DNA from: CAMFLJ01 sp963702555
Lineage (GTDB): Bacteria > Actinomycetota > Acidimicrobiia > Acidimicrobiales > Acidimicrobilacustridaceae
Length of the DNA: 64,000 nt
Direction: 5' to 3'
Assembly (NCBI GenBank): GCA_963702555.1
Contig: CAVPCW010000006.1
Coordinates: 310,001-374,000 of the forward strand
Shown here in pieces: positions 41,478 through 50,619 of the stretch. The notes under the pieces are model-generated. The model was not told where the DNA came from. It was given only the letters and a program-made list of their open reading frames with translations, and ran no database searches. Position 1 is the first letter of the stretch. Each line of letters starts with the position of its first letter. A program made the translations under genes and the position numbers.

Positions 41478-42128
41478 CTAGCGGCGGTGGAGCGGCCACA
41501 CCTTGCGCAGCACCGTGCCGAGAGCGAGGCCCACGGCGAGGCCGCCGGCCACGTCGGACGCGTGGTGGATGCGCACGTGGATGCGGGAGACCGCGACGAG
41601 GCCTCCCAGTCCGAACACGGCGACTTTCGTGGGGGTCGAGGCTCTCTGGGTGAGGAGGAGCCCGGCGACCATGGCGCTGCTGGAGTGCCCGCTGGGGAAG
41701 CTGGTGGTGAGCGGCACCCGCAGCTTGTGCGGGCGATCCTGCTGTACGACCGGCCGTTCACGCTTGAACTGGCTCTTCACCGCCCCGTTGACCACCACGG
41801 ACTCGAGGGCGAGGGCGGCGGTGAGGCGCAGGGCCGCCCGGGCATGGTCGTCGGACCGGAGGCCCTGGGCCCAGCCGACGAGCATCCAGATCAGGCCGAA
41901 GTCGCCCAGCTCGGTGAGGGCGTAGAGGATGCGGTCGGCGGGCTCGGTGCCCCGGATGTGATCGAACCAGCCGTCGACCATGTCGTCGAAGCGCTGGATC
42001 GGCGTGAGCTCGTGGGGCGGCTCGACGGAGTGGTGGGGGAGGGGGATCGAGGGGTGGTGCTCCTCGAAGGCCTCGAGCGCCGCGTCGATGACGCCTTCGG
42101 GCGGCAGCGGCTCGGTGGTGTCGGTCAC
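41478..42128 (-). CDS. PAP2-superfamily membrane phosphatase
   Basis: Phosphatidic acid phosphatase type 2 family, acting on lipid phosphates or diphosphates. The 216-residue product has a soluble N-terminus, helices from about residue 78, and the three-part active site: KSQFKRERP (about 119), FPSGHSSS (about 143) and SRIHVRIHHASDV (about 183). Its GTG overlaps the TGA of the RecB-type gene (GTGA), and TAGCAT lies seven bases upstream, so it could be expressed both coupled and from its own leaderless start. Confidence 0.88.
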   Translation of the reverse strand: MTDTTEPLPPEGVIDAALEAFEEHHPSIPLPHHSVEPPHELTPIQRFDDMVDGWFDHIRGTEPADRILYALTELGDFGLIWMLVGWAQGLRSDDHARAALRLTAALALESVVVNGAVKSQFKRERPVVQQDRPHKLRVPLTTSFPSGHSSSAMVAGLLLTQRASTPTKVAVFGLGGLVAVSRIHVRIHHASDVAGGLAVGLALGTVLRKVWPLHRR

Positions 42129-43003
42129 CCGTCCGATGCTAGGGGCAGGGCGACGGCGCTCCCGTCGGTGAGGCGGCTCGTGGCCTCGGTGGCCTCGGCC
42201 GCCAGCAGGGCGGCGAGGGCGCGGGCCTGGTCGGGATCGCCGCCGAAGGCGGGGCAGAAGGCCTGGTAGGCGCACCAGTTGCACAGGCGCGACTGCTTCG
42301 GGCGGAAGTCGTCGCGCTCGCAGGCCCGCTCGATGGCCTGCCAGATGGCCTTGACCTTGCGCTCGAGCTGCCGGATCGACTGCTCGCTCGGGACCGTGGT
42401 GATGACCACCGGGTCGGAGAGGTAGAGCAGCTGGACGCGGGCCGGGCGCTCGCCGAGCAGGCGCTCGCACAGGAAGGCGTAGAAGTGCACGCCGCCGAGG
42501 CGGGACTGCTCGTAGGCCTGGTTCGGGGCCCGGCCGCTCTTGTAGTCGGTGACCACCAGCCCGCCGTCGGGGTCGCGCTCGAGGCGGTCGATGATGCCCC
42601 GGAGCGTGAGGCCCTCCAGCTCGACCTCCATCCGCAGCTCGAGGCCCATCGGGGTGACGGTGGTGGGGTCCTCGATCTCGAAGTACTTGCGGACGAGGAC
42701 GTCGGCCTCGGTGAGGAAGGTGGTCTCGGCCGCCTCGTCGAGGGCGAGCTCGGCCCACTCGGCGTCGTCGTCGAGCGCGGCACGGGCGTCGGCGAGGCAG
42801 GTGATGGCGGCATCGACGGTGCGGTCGGCCGGGTCGAGCAGCATCAGCCGTTCGAGCGACGAGTGCACGAGGGTGCCTCTGACCGTGGCCACCGTGGGGG
42901 GGTCGGGGAGGCGGTCGATGGCCGAGAAGCGGAACGCCAGCGCGCACTCGGTGAAGGACGAGACCTTCGAAGGTGACAGCGAGGTGGGCAGTTCCAACGG
43001 CAT
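42125..43003 (-). CDS. RecB-family PD-(D/E)xK exonuclease, Fe-S type
   Basis: Probable DNA exonuclease related to AddB/Cas4 nuclease domains. The 292-residue product opens with SLSPSKVSSFTECALAFRF (Cys about 20) and closes with RLCNWCAYQAFCP (about 252-264); together these four Cys can hold a 4Fe-4S cluster. GTLVHSSLERLM (about 43), the acidic GIIDRLERD (about 135) and VVTDYKSGR (about 148) form the nuclease core with catalytic Asp and Lys. TACCCT is exactly six bases before the ATG. It may take part in double-strand break repair. Confidence 0.88.
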   Translation of the reverse strand: MPLELPTSLSPSKVSSFTECALAFRFSAIDRLPDPPTVATVRGTLVHSSLERLMLLDPADRTVDAAITCLADARAALDDDAEWAELALDEAAETTFLTEADVLVRKYFEIEDPTTVTPMGLELRMEVELEGLTLRGIIDRLERDPDGGLVVTDYKSGRAPNQAYEQSRLGGVHFYAFLCERLLGERPARVQLLYLSDPVVITTVPSEQSIRQLERKVKAIWQAIERACERDDFRPKQSRLCNWCAYQAFCPAFGGDPDQARALAALLAAEATEATSRLTDGSAVALPLASDG

Positions 43004-43096
43004 GGTCCGAGGGTACGCCGTGCCTGTGACAGCGCTGCGGGATCGAGGGCGGCGCCGCCTGCGGTCATGGCCCACCGTGCCGCTACGGTGCGGCGG

Positions 43097-43540
43097 ATGC
43101 CGCTCCCGGACCCACCGTCGCCGTTCGAGCCGGACGCCGACCGCGACGCCGTCCTGGCCGCCAACGAGGCGTTCTACGAGGCCTTCGAGGCCCGCGACCT
43201 CGACGCCATGAGCGATCTCTGGGCCCACGACGACCGGGTCATCTGCGTGCACCCGGGCTGGACCGAGCTGCGGGGTTGGGCCTCGGTCGCCTCCAGTTGG
43301 GCCGCGCTCTTCGGCGGTCCCCAGTACCTCCAGTTCATCGTCACCGACGCCCACGTGGTGCTGGCCGGCGACGTGGCCTGGGTCAGCTGCGACGAGAACC
43401 TGCTCGCCGGTGAGGGCAGTGCCACGGTGGCCTCCCTCAACCTGTTCGCGCGCGACGACGCGGGGAGCTGGAAGATGCTCGCCCACCACGGCGCCCCGGT
43501 GATGTCCGGCCCCGCCGACCTCGACGACGACGAGGGCTGA
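43097..43540 (+). CDS. SnoaL/NTF2-like protein
   Basis: Small cone-shaped NTF2-like fold, 147 residues, function unknown. Typical segments are NEAFYEAFEARDLDAMSDLW (about 23-42), VICVHPGWTELRGWASV and NLFARDDAGSWKMLAHHGAPV. Related proteins are often ketosteroid-isomerase-like or calcium/calmodulin-kinase association-like, so no substrate is assigned. TACGGT (43084-43089) lies seven bases before the ATG, consistent with a leaderless message. Confidence 0.85.
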   Translation: MPLPDPPSPFEPDADRDAVLAANEAFYEAFEARDLDAMSDLWAHDDRVICVHPGWTELRGWASVASSWAALFGGPQYLQFIVTDAHVVLAGDVAWVSCDENLLAGEGSATVASLNLFARDDAGSWKMLAHHGAPVMSGPADLDDDEG

Positions 43541-43735
43541 CGCTCAGCTGCCGGCGGGTGAGCGCCCTCCGGCGACCACGATCGCGGCCGCATCCGCGAG
43601 CGCACGCGGTGTGGCCGCAAATGACCTGCGGAGACGCCGCGACCGCGGGAGTATGGCGAAATCCCTGGCGGGCGGCATGCTTTGAGTGCGCGCTTCCCCG
43701 GCCGGGGGACGGCGACCACCCCCTCGGAGAGCTCG

Positions 43736-44485
43736 ATGACCGCTGCCACCACCGCACCCCCTGCCATCGCCGCGCGCGCGGTCGACGCGTCGAAGATCTA
43801 CGGCAAGGGCGACACCGAGGTGCGGGCCCTCGACGGTGTCACCGTCGACTTCCCGGCCCACGCCTTCACCGCGATCATGGGCCCGTCGGGCTCCGGCAAG
43901 TCCACGCTCATGCAGTGCGTGGCCGGCCTCGACACGCTGACCTCGGGTCAGGTCTTCATCGGCGACGCCGACCTGAGCAGCCTCTCGGAGAAGCAGCTCA
44001 CCCTGCTGCGTCGCGACAAGATCGGCTTCGTGTTCCAGGCGTTCAACCTGGTGCCCACGCTCACCGCGGAGGAGAACATCACCCTCCCGATGGACCTCGC
44101 CGGCCGCAAGCCCGACGCCGAGTGGTTCAACCAGATCGTCACCACCGTCGGCCTCGGTGACCGCCTGCACCACCGGCCGAGCGAGCTCTCCGGCGGCCAG
44201 CAGCAGCGCGTGGCCGTGGCCCGGGCCCTGGCCAGCCGGCCGGAGATCATCTTCGGCGACGAGCCCACCGGCAACCTCGACAGCCGGGCCGGGGCCGAGA
44301 TCCTCACCTTCCTGCGCGACGCCGTGAAGCAGATGGGCCAGACCGTGGTGATGGTCACCCACGACCCCGTGGCGGCGGCCTATGCCGACCACGTGCTGTT
44401 CCTGGCCGACGGCAAGATCGTCGACCGGATGGACGAGCCCACCGCCGACCGGGTGCTCGACCGCATCAAGCAGTTCGGGCACTGA
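43736..44485 (+). CDS. ABC transporter ATPase, MacB/LolD type
   Basis: ATPase of a mechanotransmission-type ABC transporter, working with the permease encoded just downstream. The 249-residue product has Walker A GPSGSGKST (about 44-52), Q-loop FVFQAFNLVPTL (about 97), signature LSGGQQQR (about 150), Walker B IIFGDEPTGNLD (about 172) and the H-loop VTHD. GGAGA precedes the ATG by five bases. The permease gene starts ten bases after its stop, forming a two-gene operon. Confidence 0.95.
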   Translation: MTAATTAPPAIAARAVDASKIYGKGDTEVRALDGVTVDFPAHAFTAIMGPSGSGKSTLMQCVAGLDTLTSGQVFIGDADLSSLSEKQLTLLRRDKIGFVFQAFNLVPTLTAEENITLPMDLAGRKPDAEWFNQIVTTVGLGDRLHHRPSELSGGQQQRVAVARALASRPEIIFGDEPTGNLDSRAGAEILTFLRDAVKQMGQTVVMVTHDPVAAAYADHVLFLADGKIVDRMDEPTADRVLDRIKQFGH

Positions 44486-44495
44486 GGCCCGCGCC

Positions 44496-47042
44496 ATGCT
44501 CCACGTGACATGGAAGGGCCTGCTGGCCCACAAGCTCCGGTTGGCGACGACCGCCATCGCCGTGCTCATCGGTGTCGCCTTCATGGCGGGCACCCTGGTG
44601 CTCACCGCCACCATCGGCTCCACCTTCGACGGGCTCTACGCCGACATCAACGCCGGGACCGACGTGGTCGTGCGCGGCGCCCAGTCGGTCAACGCCGGGT
44701 TCGGCGACGTGCGGGCCGCAGTGCCCGAATCGGTGCTGGCCACCGTGCAGGGTGTCGACGGCGTGCGCATCGCGGAAGGCAACGTCAACGGCTACGCCCA
44801 GTACGTCGGAAAGAACGGCAAGGCCATCGGCAACCCGAACCGGGGAGCACCCACCCTCGGCTTCGCGTGGTCCGACGACCAGGCGCTGAACCCACTCCGG
44901 CTCGCCTCCGGCACGGCCCCGACGAAACCCGACGACGTCGTCATGGACAAGGCGACCGCCGACAACGAGGGCTTCGTCGTCGGCGACACCGTGACGGTGC
45001 TCACCCAGGCGGGCTCCGAGCAGTTCACCATCTCCGGCATCGCCCGCTTCGGCAACGTCGACAGCCCGCTCGGCGCCACGCTCGCCGTCTTCACCACCCC
45101 CACGGCCCAGCGTGTCCTCGGCCTCCCGGGTCAGTTCAGCGCCGTGGCCGCCGCCGCCGAGCCCGGCATCAGCCAGGAGGAGTTGGCGTCGCGCGTCAGC
45201 GAGGTCATCCCGCCCGGTACCGAGGTCGTCACCGGCAAGGAGCTCACCGAGGAGCAGCAGAGCCAGACCCGCGAGATCGTCGGCTCCTTCTCCACCTTCC
45301 TGCTCGTGTTCGCGGTGGTGGCGCTCTTCGTGGGCTGCTTCCTCATCTACAACACGTTCTCGATCATCGTCGCCCAGCGCGGTCGCGAGATGGCGCTGCT
45401 GAGGGCCATCGGTGCGTCCCGTCGTCAGGTGCTCGGCTCCGTGCTGATCGAGGCGTTGGTCACCGGGCTCGTCGCGTCCGCGGTGGGCGTCGCGGCCGGC
45501 ATGGTCGTGGCCATCGGGCTGCGCGGGCTCCTCTCCGCCTTCGGGTTCGGCATCCCTGCGACGGGGCTCACCGTCGAACCCAGCGCCATCATCATCCCCA
45601 TCGTCGTCGGCGTCCTCATCACGGTGGCCTCCGCCTTCTTCCCCGCCCGGAAGGCCTCGAAGGTCCCGCCCGTGGCGGCCATGCGCTCGGTGCAGATCGA
45701 TGAGTCCGGCCGTTCGGTGACGCGGATGATCATCGGTGCGCTGATCCTCGGGCTCGGCATCCTCCAGCTGTTCATCGGTCTCGTCTCCCGTCCCGACAAC
45801 GCGCTGTTGATCGTCGGTGGCGGGGTGGTCTTCACCTTCCTCGGGGTCGCCGCGCTGGGGCCGGTCATCGCCAGGCCCGTGGCCAGGGTCATCGGGTGGC
45901 CGATCGCCCGGCTGCGCCACATGCCCGGCGTGCTGGCCCGCGACAACGCCATGCGCAACCCGAAGCGCACCGCCTCGACCGCCGCGGCCCTCATGATCGG
46001 TGTCGGGCTCGTCGCGTTCATCCTGATCTTCTGGTCCTCGGCCACCGACTCGATCCGGGGCGTCGTCAACAAGGGCTTCGTCGGCGACTACGTCGTCCAG
46101 TCGAACGCCGGGTTCGACGGCGGCCTTCCCCCGGCGGTCGCCACCCAGATCGGTGACCTGCCCGAGGTCGCCACCGTGGCGGAGACCAGGAACGTGGTCG
46201 CCGAGGTCGACGGCAGCGGGTCGTTCATGCTCGCCGTCAACCCCCAGACGTTCGGGACCCTCGCCGACCTGGAGGTCAAGGACGGCTCGCTCGACGACCT
46301 CGCCAGCGCCGGCACGATCGCGGTGTACGACCAGACCGCCGAGGACAAGGGATGGTCGATCGGCGACACCATCCCCGTCGTGTTCCCCGCCACCGGTGCC
46401 CAGGATCTGCGGTTGGTCGCCACCTTCGGCGAGCAGAACATCGGGGGCACGTACCTGATCGGCCTGCCGACCGCAGAGGCCAACACCCAGGTGCAGGTCG
46501 ACAGCTCGGTCTACGTGAAGCTCGCACCCGGGGTGTCGTCCGAAGCGGGCCGCACGGCGATCGAGACGGTCACCGACGCCTATCCCAACGCCCAGGTCCA
46601 GAACAAGGTGGAGTTCGCCGACTCGATCGTCGGGCAGGTCACGTCGTTGTTGCTGTTCGTGATCGTCCTGCTCCTCCTGGCCGTCGTCATCGCCCTGATC
46701 GGCATCGCCAACACGCTGGCGCTGTCGATCTTCGAGCGCACCCGCGAGATCGGACTGCTGAGGGCGGTGGGCATGACCCGCACGCAGGTGCGATCCGCGG
46801 TCCGATGGGAGTCGGTGATCATGGCGTTGCTGGGCACCGCGCTCGGCCTGATCATCGGCCTCTTCTTCGGCTGGGCGCTCATCCGGGCCCTGGCCGACCA
46901 GGGCTTCGACACGTTCTCGGTCCCCGTCGTGCTGCTGGTCCTGGTGGTGGTGGTGGCGTTCCTCGCCGGTGTCGCCGCCGCCATCTTCCCGGCCCGCCGT
47001 GCCTCGAGGCTGAACGTGCTGCAGGCCATCTCCTCCGAGTAG
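44496..47042 (+). CDS. FtsX/MacB-type ABC permease, two FtsX domains
   Basis: Membrane component of the exporter, 848 residues. The first helix (about 18-40) is followed by a large extracytoplasmic MacB_PCD region, then helices near 265-290, 325-350 and 365-390 (first FtsX domain). A further helix near 420 leads to a second copy of the same plan ending with helices near 715-740, 765-790 and 805-830. Both copies close with FPARKASKVPPVAAMRS or FPARRASRLNVLQAISSE, the FtsX coupling motif. Such transporters move peptides, lipoproteins or antibiotics; the cargo here is not evident. Confidence 0.93.
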   Translation: MLHVTWKGLLAHKLRLATTAIAVLIGVAFMAGTLVLTATIGSTFDGLYADINAGTDVVVRGAQSVNAGFGDVRAAVPESVLATVQGVDGVRIAEGNVNGYAQYVGKNGKAIGNPNRGAPTLGFAWSDDQALNPLRLASGTAPTKPDDVVMDKATADNEGFVVGDTVTVLTQAGSEQFTISGIARFGNVDSPLGATLAVFTTPTAQRVLGLPGQFSAVAAAAEPGISQEELASRVSEVIPPGTEVVTGKELTEEQQSQTREIVGSFSTFLLVFAVVALFVGCFLIYNTFSIIVAQRGREMALLRAIGASRRQVLGSVLIEALVTGLVASAVGVAAGMVVAIGLRGLLSAFGFGIPATGLTVEPSAIIIPIVVGVLITVASAFFPARKASKVPPVAAMRSVQIDESGRSVTRMIIGALILGLGILQLFIGLVSRPDNALLIVGGGVVFTFLGVAALGPVIARPVARVIGWPIARLRHMPGVLARDNAMRNPKRTASTAAALMIGVGLVAFILIFWSSATDSIRGVVNKGFVGDYVVQSNAGFDGGLPPAVATQIGDLPEVATVAETRNVVAEVDGSGSFMLAVNPQTFGTLADLEVKDGSLDDLASAGTIAVYDQTAEDKGWSIGDTIPVVFPATGAQDLRLVATFGEQNIGGTYLIGLPTAEANTQVQVDSSVYVKLAPGVSSEAGRTAIETVTDAYPNAQVQNKVEFADSIVGQVTSLLLFVIVLLLLAVVIALIGIANTLALSIFERTREIGLLRAVGMTRTQVRSAVRWESVIMALLGTALGLIIGLFFGWALIRALADQGFDTFSVPVVLLVLVVVVAFLAGVAAAIFPARRASRLNVLQAISSE

Positions 47043-47066
47043 CGGACCGTCAGAGCCGCACGCGGA

Positions 47067-47096
47067 AGGGCCCCGGGTCGAACGACCCGGGGCCCT
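47067..47096. terminator. Perfect 14-bp terminator hairpin after the FtsX operon
   Basis: AGGGCCCCGGGTCG (47067-47080) and CGACCCGGGGCCCT (47083-47096) are exact complements with AA at the tip (in RNA the loop would open to about four bases). It lies 25 bases past the permease stop and 33 bases from the convergent SDR stop, so it serves both strands. The arms resemble those at 32007 and 39984. Confidence 0.8.
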
Positions 47097-47128
47097 CTCG
47101 CGTTCACGGCCGACGGCCGGTCGGGGAG

Positions 47129-48037
47129 CTAGAGCTCGGTCTTGCCCAGCACGATGTCGGCGACCTTCTTGATCTCGGGGCCCGAGTTGTAGGGGGCGAT
47201 GTAGCCCTCCTCGTCGCGGATCACGTCGAGGTGCTCGGCGATGTCCTCGGCGGTGATGTCGGGGTTGTAGTAGCCGGGGGTGAGGCCGACGAAGAACTTG
47301 GCGATCACGCCACCGGCGGCCGAGAAGACCTCGCCGGACGGCTCGCAGGCCTCGGAGGCGAGGTAGGCCACGAGGGGGCTCACCCGGCTCGGGTCGAGGG
47401 CGTCGCCGGCCTCGCCGAACATCTCCTCGGTCATGCGGGTCGTGGCCATCGGGGCGATGGCGTTGGCCTTGATGTTGTTCTTCCGGCCCTCGATGGCGAG
47501 CACCTTGGTGAGCCCGACGAGGCCCATCTTGGCGGCGCCGTAGTTGGTCTGGCCGAAGTTGCCGAGCAGGCCGGAGTTCGACGAGGTGTTCACGATGCGC
47601 CCGTAGTTCTTCTCCCGCATGATGCGGTAGGCGGGCTGGGTCACGTAGAACGCGCCGAGCAGGTGCACCTGGATGACGGCCTCGATCATCGCGTGGTCGA
47701 GGTTGTGGAACGACTTGTCCCGGAGGATGCCGGCGTTGTTGACGACGATGTCGACGGTGCCGAACGCGTCGACCGCGGTCTGCACGGCGGCGGCGCCGCC
47801 CTCGGGGGTGGCGATCGAGTTGGTGTCGGCGACGGCCTCGCCGCCGAGGTCGAGGATCTCCTGCACCACGGCCTGGGCCGGGCCGACGTCGCCGCCGTCG
47901 CCGCTGACGGAGCCACCGAGGTCGTTCACGACGATCCGGGCGCCCCGGCGGGCGAGCTCGAGGGCGTGCGAGCGGCCGAGACCACCACCGGCGCCGGTGA
48001 TGATGGCGACCTTGCCGTCGAAGCCGATGTCTGCCAT
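47129..48037 (-). CDS. Short-chain dehydrogenase, multifunctional-enzyme-2 / hydroxyacyl type
   Basis: 302-residue SDR resembling the 3-hydroxyacyl-CoA dehydrogenase part of peroxisomal MFE-2. Cofactor motif TGAGGGLG (about 15-22), VNDLGG (about 37), the long acidic insert GSVSGDGGDVGPAQ, NNAG (about 99), Ser in NTSSNSG and YGAAK (about 164-168). The C-terminal tail of about 60 residues is an extension found in this subgroup. GAGGAGG lies eight bases before the ATG. It probably oxidises a hydroxyacyl-CoA or steroid-derived CoA ester; that is inference. Confidence 0.9.
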   Translation of the reverse strand: MADIGFDGKVAIITGAGGGLGRSHALELARRGARIVVNDLGGSVSGDGGDVGPAQAVVQEILDLGGEAVADTNSIATPEGGAAAVQTAVDAFGTVDIVVNNAGILRDKSFHNLDHAMIEAVIQVHLLGAFYVTQPAYRIMREKNYGRIVNTSSNSGLLGNFGQTNYGAAKMGLVGLTKVLAIEGRKNNIKANAIAPMATTRMTEEMFGEAGDALDPSRVSPLVAYLASEACEPSGEVFSAAGGVIAKFFVGLTPGYYNPDITAEDIAEHLDVIRDEEGYIAPYNSGPEIKKVADIVLGKTEL

Positions 48038-48165
48038 TGGTGGGATCCTCCTCGGCGCAGCGCGCCAGGACTGTCGGGGTACGAGGGACCGGACGAGGTT
48101 ACTCAGGGGTACCCGAGGGCCACCGAATCGAGTCGGGGTGCAGCCGTTCGGTAGCGTGGCGCCCC

Positions 48166-48489
48166 ATGGCCACGTCGATCAGCACCGAGAAGGACTTCCG
48201 CCGCCGCCAGAAGGTGGTCGCCGCCGTCGATCTGCCGGGTGTTCCCGCCGGCACCTTCGGCAAGGTCTGGTTCGTCTCGGGCGTCACCTGGATCCGCTAC
48301 CACGTCGCCTTCGACAACGGCATCGAGCTCGCCAACGTCGACGGCGGCGACATCCGCGACCGCAAGACCTACCTCGCCGAGCAGGGCGTCGCCGAGCAGC
48401 AGGCCGCCGCCGCCGAGCGGGAGGCCGAGCGCGAACGCCGCCGCGAGGAGCTCCTGTCGAACCTCGCCGACGGCCCCACCGGCCACTGA
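48166..48489 (+). CDS. Hypothetical small protein with a coiled-coil tail
   Basis: Not recognised. The 107-residue product has a compact beta-rich first half (DLPGVPAGTFGKVWFVSGVT, IRYHVAFDNGIELANVDG), which looks like a single small barrel domain, and a charged alpha-helical tail rich in Glu, Ala and Arg (about 75-98). TAGCGT (48152-48157) is eight bases before the ATG. The LLM gene follows after 14 bases, so cotranscription is likely. Confidence 0.65.
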   Translation: MATSISTEKDFRRRQKVVAAVDLPGVPAGTFGKVWFVSGVTWIRYHVAFDNGIELANVDGGDIRDRKTYLAEQGVAEQQAAAAEREAERERRREELLSNLADGPTGH

Positions 48490-48503
48490 GCACGGAGCGC
48501 ACC

Positions 48504-49535
48504 ATGAAGCTCGGCATGCAGATCGACTACGCCGGCGGCTTCAAGGAGTCCGCCGCCAAGGTCTCCGCCTACGAGAAGGCCGGCCTCGACGTGGCGTGGG
48601 TCGCCGAGGCCTACGGCTTCGACGGCCCGTCGTTCATGGGCTACCTGGCGGCCACCACCGACACCATCACCATCGGGTCGGGCATCCTCCCGATCTACAC
48701 CCGCACGCCCACCCTGCTGGCCATGACGGCGGCCGGCATGGACGCTCTCACCGACGGGCGCTTCATCCTCGGCCTCGGCGCCTCCGGGCCCCAGGTGATC
48801 GAGGGCTTCCACGGCGTGAAGTACGACGCGCCGCTCGGCCGCACCCGTGAGATCGTCGACATCTGCCACAAGGTCTGGAAGCGCGAGCGTGTCGTCCACG
48901 AGGGCCGCTACTACAACCTGCCGCTGCCGGCCGGTGAGGGCACGGGGCTCGGCAAGCCGCTGAAGATCATCGCCAAGCCCGTGCGCGACCGCATCCCGAT
49001 CTGGATCGCCTCGCTCGGCCCCAAGAACGTCGAGATGACCGCCGAGATCGCCGACGGCTGGATGCCGATCTTCTTCCTGCCCGAGCGGGCCCGCGACGTC
49101 TGGGGTGCCGACCTCGACGCCGGTGCGGCCAAGCGCTCTGGCGACCTCGGCACCCTCGAGATCACCGCCGGCGGCCTGGTGGCCATCGGCGATGACCAGG
49201 CCGGGGTGGCCGAGATGATGCGCCCGATGGCGGCGCTCTACATCGGTGGCATGGGCGCCAAGGGGAAGAACTTCTACAACGACCTCATGGTCCGGTACGG
49301 CTGGGAGGAGGAGGCGGAGAAGATCCAGGACCTCTACCTCGCCGGCAACAAGGACGAGGCCGCCGCCCTGGTGCCCGAGGAGTTCCTCCGCATGATCAAC
49401 CTGTGCGGCCCCGAGGGCTTCGTGAAGGAGCGCCTCTCCGCCTTCGCCGAGGCCGGTGTGACGGTGCTCAACATCATCCCGGTCGGCGGCGACCCGATCC
49501 GCACCATCGAGACCCTCAAGACCTGGACCGCCTGA
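48504..49535 (+). CDS. LLM-class F420-type oxidoreductase, copy 4
   Basis: 343-residue TIM-barrel oxidoreductase with the clearest F420-type signature of the four: MKLGMQIDYAGGF start, WVAEAYGFDGPSFMGYLAA (about 33), IGSGILPIYTRTPTLLAMTA (about 58), GRFILGLGASGPQVIEGFHG (about 86), and KPVRDRIPIWIASLGPKNVEM (about 157). The C-terminus has VTVLNIIPVGGDPIRTIE. It probably belongs to the small operon beginning at 48166. The palindromic repeat at 49545 follows ten bases after the stop. Confidence 0.92.
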   Translation: MKLGMQIDYAGGFKESAAKVSAYEKAGLDVAWVAEAYGFDGPSFMGYLAATTDTITIGSGILPIYTRTPTLLAMTAAGMDALTDGRFILGLGASGPQVIEGFHGVKYDAPLGRTREIVDICHKVWKRERVVHEGRYYNLPLPAGEGTGLGKPLKIIAKPVRDRIPIWIASLGPKNVEMTAEIADGWMPIFFLPERARDVWGADLDAGAAKRSGDLGTLEITAGGLVAIGDDQAGVAEMMRPMAALYIGGMGAKGKNFYNDLMVRYGWEEEAEKIQDLYLAGNKDEAAALVPEEFLRMINLCGPEGFVKERLSAFAEAGVTVLNIIPVGGDPIRTIETLKTWTA

Positions 49536-49544
49536 CCCACCTCC

Positions 49545-49637
49545 GTGGCTCACCTGGTCAGGTCAGCCTGACGACGTGAGCCAGAGGATGCACGGTCTGT
49601 GGCTCACTGGTCAGGTCATGCCTGACACGTGAGCCAC
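49545..49637. repeat. Palindromic repeat pair, same core as the 11.2-kb patch
   Basis: Unit A (49545-49583) and unit B (49599-49637) each run from GTGGCTCAC to GTGAGCCA. Inside each, a further inverted repeat of the type GTCAGG/CCTGAC is present, so each can fold into a hairpin. They lie between the convergent stops of the LLM and nitronate monooxygenase genes, where they may also end transcription. The outer core matches the arms at 11256-11366. Confidence 0.82.
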
Positions 49638-49652
49638 GGGATCCGGGTCGGG

Positions 49653-50615
49653 TCAGCGGAGGGTGGACACCCGGTCGAGGACGGCCTCGGCCTCGGCGAC
49701 GAACGAGCGCACGATGTCGGCCGCCGGAACGAGCGCGTCGATGGCGCCGACGCCCTGGCCGACGGGCCAGAACTCCCGGTCGGGGTCGACCTCGGTGTCG
49801 GGCCCGGCGCCGAGGTGGTTGGCGCCGTCCTCCATCGACTGCACGAACTGGGCGGGGAACGGCTTGATCTCGCGGTCGCCCCGGTCGTAGTCGTTCGTGT
49901 AGGCGTTGCGGTTCACCCGGCAGGTCTTGCCGGTGAACGCCCGCGAGACGACGGTGTCGTCCTCGTGCATCTCGAGGAGCCGTTCCTTGTAGCCCGGGGT
50001 GCCCCAGGCCTCGGGGGTGGCGATGAACCGGGTGCCGATCCACACGCCGTCGGCGCCCAGGGTGAGGGCGGCAGCCAGGCCCCGCCCGTCGACGATGCCG
50101 CCGGCGGCCACGACGGGCACCCGGTCGCCCACCGCGTCGACGACCTGTGGCACCAGGGCCATGGTGGCGACCGTGCCGGTGTGACCGCCCGCCTCGGTGC
50201 CCTGGGCCACCACGAGGTCGCACCCGGCGGCCACCGCGGCCACTGCGTGGCGCACCTTGCCGCACATCGAGGCGATCAGGACGTTGTTGTCGTGGCACAG
50301 GTCGACGACGTCACGCGGGACGCCGAGGCCGGCGACGAACACCCGCCCGCCGTTGTCGATGATCGCCTGCACCTGGGCCGGCATGTCGCCGGGCATGGCG
50401 GTGAGGAGGTCGACGCCGAAGGGCTTGTCGGTGAGCTGCCGCACGGCCTCCATCTCGCGCACCATGCGCTCGAGGTTCATCGTCGACGCGCCCATGCAGC
50501 CGAAGCCGCCGGCCTCGCTCACCGCGGCGACCAGCTCGTGGTAGCTGACCCCTCCCATGCCGGCGAGCATCACGGGGTGTTCGATCTCGAGGAGGTCGGT
50601 CAGTCGTGTGTGCAC
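49653..50615 (-). CDS. Nitronate monooxygenase / 2-nitropropane dioxygenase family
   Basis: FMN-dependent TIM-barrel enzyme, 320 residues. Landmarks are PVMLAGMGGVSY (about 14), GGFGCMGASTMN (about 36), the FMN site with AQGTEAGGHTG (about 137-147), and VPVVAAGGIVDGRGLAAAL with LGADGVWIGTRFIATPEA (about 188). The catalytic-type His in EAGGHTG is retained, though class and substrate are open. TACCGT (50623-50628) lies seven bases before the GTG, inside the 3' end of the neighbouring flavoprotein gene. Confidence 0.9.
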   Translation of the reverse strand: MHTRLTDLLEIEHPVMLAGMGGVSYHELVAAVSEAGGFGCMGASTMNLERMVREMEAVRQLTDKPFGVDLLTAMPGDMPAQVQAIIDNGGRVFVAGLGVPRDVVDLCHDNNVLIASMCGKVRHAVAAVAAGCDLVVAQGTEAGGHTGTVATMALVPQVVDAVGDRVPVVAAGGIVDGRGLAAALTLGADGVWIGTRFIATPEAWGTPGYKERLLEMHEDDTVVSRAFTGKTCRVNRNAYTNDYDRGDREIKPFPAQFVQSMEDGANHLGAGPDTEVDPDREFWPVGQGVGAIDALVPAADIVRSFVAEAEAVLDRVSTLR

Positions 50616-50619
50616 GACC

